A DNA stretch of 38,720 nucleotides from Spirosoma fluviale (GTDB lineage: Bacteria; Bacteroidota; Bacteroidia; Cytophagales; Spirosomataceae), in the NCBI GenBank assembly GCA_945906795.1, contig CAMDRO010000020.1:1-38720 (forward strand). Direction: 5' to 3'. Of this stretch, positions 32,816 through 38,720 are shown piece after piece. Both the position numbers and the translations under genes were made by a program. Under the pieces are notes generated by a model. That model searched no databases and was not told the origin of the DNA. It saw nothing but the letters and a program-made list of their open reading frames with translations. Positions within the stretch are counted from its first letter, which is position 1; each line of letters begins with the position of its first letter.

Positions 32816-34807
32816 TTAATCAAACAAAAGCCATTTAACTCCATAACCAAAAACACGACCCATCGCTGGATGCAAATAGGCAGCGTAATAGTTAGTGGTT
32901 AAAAGTCCTTGTGTGACATTGGATATTTTGAAAAACAATCGAACACGATTAATTCGAAGATTGACATAGGCATCTGCTTGGACGTAGGCAGGAAGCATGA
33001 ATTTATCTTGAAGGTGATATTGTTGGAATACTGGCATATAAGCATCTGCATAATAGGCCGATTGATGTTGCAAATCGATACCAAACTGCAGATAAAGTAA
33101 TTTCTTATATTGAACATTCAGGGCTAAGTTGGCATTCGCAACAAAACTGGGCATTCTTATCATATCAGGACCAGTACTCGTATTAGCATAGAACCGAGTT
33201 CCCCACTCAAACTTCCCAAAATTTCCACCTACATCTACACTGGTCCTAAATACTCCAATAGCTTCTTTCGTTTGTTTTACGTTGGCCAGTGAATCAAAAT
33301 AGGCCCAATTGCCTATACGCTGAATCGTTACATAAGGTTTGACATAAAACTGTTTCGATCGATAGGTTAATCCTCCTTCTAATACGTCAAATTGAATATT
33401 GGCAAAATCATTTTTCCAGCGATATGAAATATTATGCACCCAATTCTGCGCGATGCTTGGGCTTGTAGACGTACGTTGGAACTTCGCATAAAACCAAGGC
33501 GATGTAAATTGGGCCGCTAATTTATAGTCGGAGCCCAACAAATATTCACCATCTGCCGTAAAATCTATTTGGTCTGAAAAAGATTGTTGTAACCAAAGAC
33601 CTAGATAATTTTCAAAACGATCTAGTTTAGCTTCGTTCATGGGATTATATACAGACCAATAACGTTGCTTGAGATGAGCTCGATAAATGAATTTCCTAAA
33701 TACACCTTTAATGCCTGTTTGATGACTATATGAACTCCATTGATTTTCGTTGTACATCGAATCAGGGACAGAAGGTGCCTGAATGTAATTAATGTACGTT
33801 TTAGGATAGAAACGATCTGCCAGTGACATAGCAAAATCCATGTCTCTATACTTCACTTTTCGGGTCTCTAAATCAAATCGTTGGAAAAATTGTAAGCCCT
33901 TGAATCCAATGAATTCATGGTATAAGTGAACCTTTAAAAACTGATCATTGGATTGACTCGTGGAATTCGTTAAAATTGCGTTATTATCGAGGTAATTCAA
34001 GGCGGCGATGGGTGTTTGTCCCGTCGTTAATTTCACTCCACCTTGGTCATTTATTCCTTGATCGAAATAATTAAAATGTCCTAGAATGCGGTATTTATTA
34101 TTACGTGAATGAAAATTAGAATGCAATAAAACGCCCCATTGGCCTAATAAAATTTGATCCCCTTTTTTAAAAGCTGCATCGGTTAATACTTTATCTGCGA
34201 CGACACGCTGTAATTCTAAGCCCACATTCCAAAGAGAGTCAATGTTTCGAGCAAATGAGAAGTTTAGACGGGTTTGACCACCGCCGCCCAAGTTATAATC
34301 GATATCAGAAAAAGGGGATTTCGTATTATAATATTTAACTTCATCCGTATCAAAAGCATAGGGTATATAGGCATTGTAGCCTAGCTGAGTTCCTAATGCA
34401 CGGGGGGATTTTACGAAAATATCCCGCACCGCTGTCCCATCATTTCCTAAGTTGGCTGTTAAATAAGCAGATTTTTCTTGAAATAGATAGCGTTGGAACA
34501 AGTACAGAGACGTGTCGATATTTCGATCAATTAGTTTAGCATTCAGTATATCACTTTCTAAAAAAAAGTGAGTGGTACTTGGGCCATAAATCTGTTTGGT
34601 AGAGTCATCCAAAGCTGCTCGGCCACTTTTGGAGGATTGAGTGGGAGTTTTAGTCAACTTAGGATCAGGAAAACCACCGTTAGGATTAGGTTGGGAAGGA
34701 TCCATTGATCCTTGTCCGGATGATTGTGGCCTCATAGGAGTTTGCCCTAGAGCCAACGCAATGGGCAAAACCAACATAAAAAATATAAGTATACTCCTTA
34801 TTTTCAC
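32816..34807 (-). CDS. Putative outer-membrane porin (Porin_10-like)
   Basis: Predicted beta-barrel protein of the Bacteroidota putative porin family. The 663 residues start with a signal peptide (about 1-21, ALALGQ) and a Pro/Gly/Ser/Gln-rich linker (22-65). From about 70 on, the chain shows alternating aromatic and polar residues typical of amphipathic strands. The C-terminal segments LYLQFGIDLQHQSAYYADAY, YVQADAYVNLRINRVRLFF and VFGYGVKWLLFD are the family hallmark, ending in an aromatic-rich last strand. The pore's substrate is unknown. It lies 28 bases downstream of lpxK on the same strand, and both products serve the outer membrane. Confidence 0.85.
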   Translation of the reverse strand: MKIRSILIFFMLVLPIALALGQTPMRPQSSGQGSMDPSQPNPNGGFPDPKLTKTPTQSSKSGRAALDDSTKQIYGPSTTHFFLESDILNAKLIDRNIDTSLYLFQRYLFQEKSAYLTANLGNDGTAVRDIFVKSPRALGTQLGYNAYIPYAFDTDEVKYYNTKSPFSDIDYNLGGGGQTRLNFSFARNIDSLWNVGLELQRVVADKVLTDAAFKKGDQILLGQWGVLLHSNFHSRNNKYRILGHFNYFDQGINDQGGVKLTTGQTPIAALNYLDNNAILTNSTSQSNDQFLKVHLYHEFIGFKGLQFFQRFDLETRKVKYRDMDFAMSLADRFYPKTYINYIQAPSVPDSMYNENQWSSYSHQTGIKGVFRKFIYRAHLKQRYWSVYNPMNEAKLDRFENYLGLWLQQSFSDQIDFTADGEYLLGSDYKLAAQFTSPWFYAKFQRTSTSPSIAQNWVHNISYRWKNDFANIQFDVLEGGLTYRSKQFYVKPYVTIQRIGNWAYFDSLANVKQTKEAIGVFRTSVDVGGNFGKFEWGTRFYANTSTGPDMIRMPSFVANANLALNVQYKKLLYLQFGIDLQHQSAYYADAYMPVFQQYHLQDKFMLPAYVQADAYVNLRINRVRLFFKISNVTQGLLTTNYYAAYLHPAMGRVFGYGVKWLLFD

Positions 34808-34835
34808 GGGTCAAAGGTAAATATTTTTATGGGAA

Positions 34836-35852
34836 TTACCTTTTCATTTTATTGGCCAACCAAGCCCAAAACTCTTTCTCTTGGTTTACAAAAGACATTT
34901 CGATGGGCAAGTAATGTAATTTTTGTTTCAAGTCAGGGAAGCTTGAAAATAAATCTATGAAGCGCATGTAATCTTTATGAGTAGTTAATATCCCTTCATC
35001 ATCTGGTAATTTTTGTGCCATTAGATTTAGTTCAATAATCTCATTGTTAGAAAACGCATGATGATCCGGAAAAATACGTTCTGATAATACTTTAAATTGA
35101 CTAGACACATATTCAGAAAAGGGTGTCGGATCAGCAATGCCAGCTAGCAAATGCCATTTGATTTTTTTAGCAGGGTGACCAACGATCTGACCATATTGGA
35201 TTTGCGTAAAAAAAATAGGTATTGAATCTGGAACATATTTTCTAGCTTTTCGGGTAAATTCAGATTCATTAAAGTCCTGAGGACAACGGTTGACAAATAA
35301 AGCATCTGCTCGATGGATACCCGAAATGGATTCTCTCAAGCGGCCCATAGGCATCATTTGATCTTCAAAAAAGGGTTTTTTAAAAGTTGTACAAACGATA
35401 TTTAAATTTCCGGTAATCCGACGATGCTGAAAAGCGTCATCTAAAATGACTGTATCTAGAAAAGGAAAATCTTCCACCATTTTATGCACGCCTTGGGGTC
35501 TTTTTTCACATACAGCCACGGGCACATTAGGGAATAATTTTTTATAGGCTAATGGCTCATCCCCTATTTGTTTGGCTGTTGACAATGGCTCCACCCAATG
35601 AAAACCTTTGGTTTTGCGTCCATATCCCCGACTCAGCACACCCACTTCAGATTTCCAAGGCCAATGTTGGATTATATAGGTTACTAAAGGGCTTTTGCCA
35701 GTACCGCCAACGGACAAGTTACCAATCACTAAAATGAAGGGGGAAGAAAATTTTTGAGAGCTAAGCACTTGGCAATCAAACAATAAATTCCGAAAGAAAC
35801 TTATTGCCTTAAAAAGCAAAGCAGGAATAAAGGTTAAAATAGTTCTCATCAT
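34836..35852 (-). CDS. lpxK: Tetraacyldisaccharide 4'-kinase
   Basis: Phosphorylates the 4' position of the lipid A disaccharide precursor at the inner membrane. The 338 residues show a hydrophobic N-terminal helix, then the P-loop region VIGNLSVGGTGKSP (42-55), GVLSRGYGRKTKGF, and the DDAFQHRR motif that is typical of LpxK. Two adjacent ATG codons (35852 and 35849) are possible starts; the choice does not alter the domains. A promoter match lies upstream at 35866-35897. It is divergent from menC. Confidence 0.95.
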   Translation of the reverse strand: MMRTILTFIPALLFKAISFFRNLLFDCQVLSSQKFSSPFILVIGNLSVGGTGKSPLVTYIIQHWPWKSEVGVLSRGYGRKTKGFHWVEPLSTAKQIGDEPLAYKKLFPNVPVAVCEKRPQGVHKMVEDFPFLDTVILDDAFQHRRITGNLNIVCTTFKKPFFEDQMMPMGRLRESISGIHRADALFVNRCPQDFNESEFTRKARKYVPDSIPIFFTQIQYGQIVGHPAKKIKWHLLAGIADPTPFSEYVSSQFKVLSERIFPDHHAFSNNEIIELNLMAQKLPDDEGILTTHKDYMRFIDLFSSFPDLKQKLHYLPIEMSFVNQEKEFWAWLANKMKR

Positions 35853-35865
35853 AACAAGTTAAAGC

Positions 35866-35897
35866 TAAAAATAAATGATCAGGCAGCAAAACTCAAA
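35866..35897 (-). promoter_or_regulatory. Candidate promoter for lpxK
   Basis: The minus strand has TTTG (35897-35894), a 20-base spacer and TATTTTTA (35873-35866), a 7 of 8 match to TAnnTTTG. The leader before the lpxK ATG would be very short (about 7-10 bases). Confidence 0.4.
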
Positions 35898-35918
35898 AGA
35901 AAATAATAAATTGCATGC

Positions 35919-37001
35919 ATGTCCAATTCCGTATTTCAAGTAAAAAAAAGAACCTTGCATTTTCACGTAGAAGCGGGAACCTCGCGGGGAATATTAACTC
36001 AAAAAAATAGCTATTTTTTGCAAATATCAAATCCTTCCCATACTGGATTTGTTGGTTTAGGGGAAGCGGGGCCTTTGTTTGGACTTAGCCCCGAATATAA
36101 AGAAGATGCCTTGGATGATTTCCAAAAGGCTATTAATCGTTTACCTAAAGAATTACCTAGGAACAATTCAGAAGTAGCATCATGGATTTCTGCTATTCCA
36201 TATGACCAACCCTCCTTTCGATTTGCGGCAGAAATGGCCATCATTGATTATTTAAATCAACGGGATGGTATTTATTTTCCAAGTGATTTTACGGACCGAC
36301 AAGCACCTGTACCGATTAATGGACTTATATGGATGGGTTCGAAGGAATACATGCAAAAACAAATTGAAGCAAAATTAGCTGAAGGCTTAACTTGTTTGAA
36401 ATTGAAAATAGGTGCCATTGATTTTGAGTCTGAAATAGACCTGATTCGATCGATCAGAGATTCGCATTCTGAGAAAGCGTTGACGATCCGATTAGATGCT
36501 AATGGAGCGTTTAGCGTACCTGAAGCGGCATATAAGCTAGAAAAATTATCAAAATTTGGAATCCATTCCATAGAACAACCGATTAAAGCGGGGCAATGGA
36601 ATGAAATGGCCCATTTATGTAAGCAGTCAGCAATCCCAATTGCCTTAGATGAGGAATTGATTGGAGTTCAAGATTCCGAAGAGGTATTAGAATCGATTAG
36701 GCCGGCTTACATTATTTTAAAACCTAGTTTTTTAGGTGGGTTTGGGGCAACCATGCAATGGATCAATTTGGCCAATGAAAAGAAAATAGGTTGGTGGATT
36801 ACCTCCGCATTAGAGTCGAACGTGGGATTGCAGGCCATTGCCCAATTTACAGGGCAGTTTACCGACTTGATCCCGCAAGGATTAGGAACTGGATTGCTGT
36901 ATGCCAACAACTTAGCCAGTGGACTGAATACTCGGCAGGGAAATATTTACTTTGACTCAAAATTCCCGAGGGAAAATCCATTTCAAAACTTATCTTTGTA
37001 A
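35919..37001 (+). CDS. menC: o-Succinylbenzoate synthase (enolase superfamily)
   Basis: Dehydrates SHCHC to o-succinylbenzoate in menaquinone synthesis. The 360 residues show the enolase-superfamily plan: an N-terminal capping domain (about 1-110) and a barrel. Catalytic lysines are K161-L-K163 (CLKLKIG) and K268 (IILKPS). Metal ligands are D193 (RLDANG), E219 (SIEQP) and D244 (ALDEEL). ITSALESNVGLQAIAQ and QGLGTG at the C-terminal end are typical of Bacteroidota MenC. The dipeptide epimerase subgroup is the alternative, but PINGLIWMG favours MenC. No other men gene is nearby. Confidence 0.88.
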   Translation: MSNSVFQVKKRTLHFHVEAGTSRGILTQKNSYFLQISNPSHTGFVGLGEAGPLFGLSPEYKEDALDDFQKAINRLPKELPRNNSEVASWISAIPYDQPSFRFAAEMAIIDYLNQRDGIYFPSDFTDRQAPVPINGLIWMGSKEYMQKQIEAKLAEGLTCLKLKIGAIDFESEIDLIRSIRDSHSEKALTIRLDANGAFSVPEAAYKLEKLSKFGIHSIEQPIKAGQWNEMAHLCKQSAIPIALDEELIGVQDSEEVLESIRPAYIILKPSFLGGFGATMQWINLANEKKIGWWITSALESNVGLQAIAQFTGQFTDLIPQGLGTGLLYANNLASGLNTRQGNIYFDSKFPRENPFQNLSL

Positions 37002-37021
37002 AAAAAAATTAATTAAAAGGA

Positions 37022-37417
37022 ATGAATACTATTGACGAGGCGATGATTGCCATTTTACAAAAGCGATTAGAATTAAGCAAATTAAGCTATTCGGATGACA
37101 CCTATGATGATGTAGAAGAAGTTTTACATGATTTAGAAGATGATTTCAACGAAAAATATGGGGATCAATTAGAAGAAATTTTAGATAAGGTTCATATTAA
37201 ACATTGTCCCGAATCAGATGTGTTGTTGCCAACGGCCTATTTAGCTAAGAAATTTGTAGAAACGGCTGATGGGGAAATTGAGATTGGGAAAAAAGAGGGA
37301 GTCGAAGTTGAGTGGATTGAAGATCCTGAGGCCGCCACTCGTTTAGTCCTATTGCCCTCACCTACCCGTATTTTGTTGATGACACCTAAGGGAATTAGTG
37401 TTGTTTGGGAGGCATAA
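37022..37417 (+). CDS. Small acidic conserved protein of unknown function
   Basis: I do not recognise a named family. The 131-residue protein is rich in Asp and Glu, especially at 20-60 (SDDTYDDVEEVLHDLEDDF), with a helical look. It ends in a hydrophobic beta-like stretch (RLVLLPSPTRILLMTPKGIS). There is no signal peptide or membrane segment, so it is probably cytoplasmic. It follows menC by 20 bases on the same strand and ends at a strong terminator, so the two are likely co-transcribed. Only one Cys is seen (CPESD), so metal binding through Cys is unlikely. Confidence 0.75.
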   Translation: MNTIDEAMIAILQKRLELSKLSYSDDTYDDVEEVLHDLEDDFNEKYGDQLEEILDKVHIKHCPESDVLLPTAYLAKKFVETADGEIEIGKKEGVEVEWIEDPEAATRLVLLPSPTRILLMTPKGISVVWEA

Positions 37418-37441
37418 AAAATATAGCTTTAAAATATTTCC

Positions 37442-37480
37442 AAAGCGTATTATGTGAAAACTTAATACGCTTTTTTATTT
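37442..37480 (+). terminator. Rho-independent terminator after menC and the small acidic protein
   Basis: A perfect 11-bp stem (37442-37452 with 37463-37473) and a 10-base loop lead into a T-rich tract. It separates this transcript from the convergent hemF gene. Confidence 0.88.
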
Positions 37481-37483
37481 TTT

Positions 37484-38380
37484 CTAAGCCAACCAATCCA
37501 CACCCTTTTTCAAAAGATCAATTGTTTTTTGTCCCGCAGGGAATTGAGATGAGTCATGCATATATTCCCAGGAAGCCATAGGAGGCATGCTCATTAAAAT
37601 AGATTCGGTTCGACCATTCGTTTCTAGGCCAAATTTAGTTCCTCGGTCATGGACTAAATTAAATTCCACATAACGTCCTCTACGTAATAATTGAAAGTCT
37701 TTTTCTTGTTGGCCAAAAGGTTTATCCGCATTCAAATCCATTAAATGACTGTAAATCGGAACAAAAGAATTTCCTATTTTTTTTACAAAATCAAAAATGT
37801 TTTCTTTTTCTACCGCCGTATTTGACTTCAAATAATCGAAAAATATACCACCTATGCCCCTCGTTTCCTCTCGGTGAGGACTGTAAAAATAATCATCCGC
37901 CCATTTTTTATACGTCGGATAATACATAAGGTCAAACAAATCACAAGCTGATTTCAATTGTTGGTGAAACCATTTCGCCTGTTCAGGAATAATAATATGA
38001 GGTGTTAAATCGATGCCCCCGCCAAACCAATTTTGACCATTACTCAATTCAAAATAACGAACATTCATGTGTATAATAGGCACCCAAGGGTTAAAAGGAT
38101 GCATGACAATGGAAACTCCTGTGGCCAAAAAATCAACTTCCTCTTTAATATCCAAGCTTGTCACCATTTTGGGATGCAAGGGTCCATGGACCGCTGAAAA
38201 ATTGACTCCCGCCTTTTCTAGAATTTTTCCGTGTTGAATGACTCTGGACTGACCACCGCCCCCTTCACTTCGCGTCCAGACATCTTCCTTAAATATGCCT
38301 TGGCCATCTGCTTTTGCAATGCCTTCACATATTTGATCTTGAAGAGATTTGAAATATTGTATAATTTCGATTGCTTCCAT
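37484..38380 (-). CDS. hemF: Oxygen-dependent coproporphyrinogen III oxidase
   Basis: Oxidative decarboxylation of coproporphyrinogen III to protoporphyrinogen IX in aerobic heme synthesis. The 298 residues match HemF (299 in E. coli). Motifs: EGGGGQSRVI (39-48), SIVMHPFNPWVPIIHMNVRYF (90-110, with the expected His residues), WFGGGIDLTP (118-127), YFYSPHREETRGIGGIFFDY, and RRGRYVEFNLVHDRGTKFGL near the C-terminus. Its presence indicates an aerobic life style. It starts one base after the stop of the PBP1A gene, so the two may be co-transcribed. Confidence 0.97.
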   Translation of the reverse strand: MEAIEIIQYFKSLQDQICEGIAKADGQGIFKEDVWTRSEGGGGQSRVIQHGKILEKAGVNFSAVHGPLHPKMVTSLDIKEEVDFLATGVSIVMHPFNPWVPIIHMNVRYFELSNGQNWFGGGIDLTPHIIIPEQAKWFHQQLKSACDLFDLMYYPTYKKWADDYFYSPHREETRGIGGIFFDYLKSNTAVEKENIFDFVKKIGNSFVPIYSHLMDLNADKPFGQQEKDFQLLRRGRYVEFNLVHDRGTKFGLETNGRTESILMSMPPMASWEYMHDSSQFPAGQKTIDLLKKGVDWLA

Positions 38381-38381
38381 T

Positions 38382-38720
38382 CTATTGTGGTCCTTTGGGA
38401 ATGGAATCTACTTTCGCCCCATCGCCAACTGATTCTTCCATCAGTGCATTCAAGGAATCTAATTCTGCGTCCGTTACTTGAAGTGAATCAGGTAAAGTAC
38501 TGTAGGACCCTTGGCAATCAAAATCCTTTTTAACAACTCGTCGATCTAATTTATCAAATGGAATTGGTTTATACATGGCCAAAGCCGGATCCTTCACGAC
38601 TCGAATCATAAACCTTTTGTAAATAGGCAAGGCTGTTTTAGCCCCTTCCCCTAAAGCACTCGTCCGAAAATGGATGGATCGATCGTCACCACCCACCCAA
38701 ACTCCCGAAATTAAATTAGA
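38382..38720 (-). CDS. mrcA: Class A penicillin-binding protein 1A, C-terminal end (runs off the window)
   Basis: The last 112 residues of a bifunctional peptidoglycan glycosyltransferase/transpeptidase. The frame stays open to the window edge. It reads GVWVGGDDRSIHFRTSALG and GAKTALPIYKRFM, the block that follows the KTG motif in PBP1A transpeptidase domains. A GTG at 38696 is inside this block and is not a start. The tail is acidic and low in complexity (TDAELDSLNALMEESVGDG). The active-site Ser and the glycosyltransferase domain lie beyond 38720. Confidence 0.85.
   Translation of the reverse strand, partial: SNLISGVWVGGDDRSIHFRTSALGEGAKTALPIYKRFMIRVVKDPALAMYKPIPFDKLDRRVVKKDFDCQGSYSTLPDSLQVTDAELDSLNALMEESVGDGAKVDSIPKGPQ

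Overview
The window looks like a chromosomal stretch of a low-GC member of the Bacteroidota, probably of the Cytophagales type. The tmRNA tag ends in the YAMAA form. Several gene families are typical of that phylum (Porin_10-like porin, FISUMP secreted protein, the MenC variant, a DUF4105 protein with a membrane tail). Candidate promoters match the Bacteroidota -33 TTG / -7 TAnnTTTG pattern. LpxK, a porin and a class A penicillin-binding protein show a Gram-negative envelope. I see no phage, insertion sequence, integrase, CRISPR array or rRNA operon, and gene density is high, with no gap of 300 bases between genes.

Layout. 1-279: 3' part of tmRNA (ssrA), followed by a hairpin terminator. 478-1866: secreted aminopeptidase P-like M24 peptidase, convergent with a minus-strand run at 7710-1920 (rsmI, DUF4105 protein, threonine aldolase, rhamnose mutarotase, GH105 hydrolase, sulfatase) that has almost no gaps. 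7847-9607 (minus): tRNA-Ser(UGA), miaA, and an unrecognised protein that resembles a phage homing-endonuclease accessory region. 9691-12416 (plus): kduI coupled to a GH105 hydrolase with an extra C-terminal domain. 12469-12501: a perfect 15-bp palindrome. 12536-18642 (minus): six tightly packed genes (carboxylesterase, GH20 hexosaminidase, MadL, MadM, alpha/beta hydrolase, NUC1 nuclease). 18743-20356 (plus): amt-glnK. 20439-21110 (minus): CrtA-like monooxygenase. 21169-23728 (plus): VWA protein plus AAA+ ATPase. 23826-25049: Tat-type Gfo/Idh/MocA protein. 25074-34807 (minus): FISUMP protein, mnmE, SCP2 protein, AddB-like nuclease, GMC oxidoreductase with its small subunit, and a porin. 34836-35852: lpxK. 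35919-37417 (plus): menC and a small acidic protein. 37484-38720 (minus): hemF and the C-terminus of a PBP1A.

Functional themes. (1) Catabolism of glycans with unsaturated uronic acids and rhamnose, possibly sulfated: two GH105 enzymes, KduI, RhaM and a sulfatase. (2) Breakdown of amino-sugar polymers, esters and nucleic acid outside the cytoplasm, together with a malonate-type MadLM transporter. (3) Nitrogen sensing by Amt/P-II, where P-II has lost the uridylylation tyrosine. (4) RNA modification (RsmI, MiaA, MnmE), with miaA lying just upstream of a tRNA that fits the MiaA substrate rule. No wholly new multi-gene system stands out. The least explained items are the phage-like gene at 8753-9607, the MadLM operon, the AAA+/VWA pair with atypical nucleotide-binding motifs, and the two palindromic elements.
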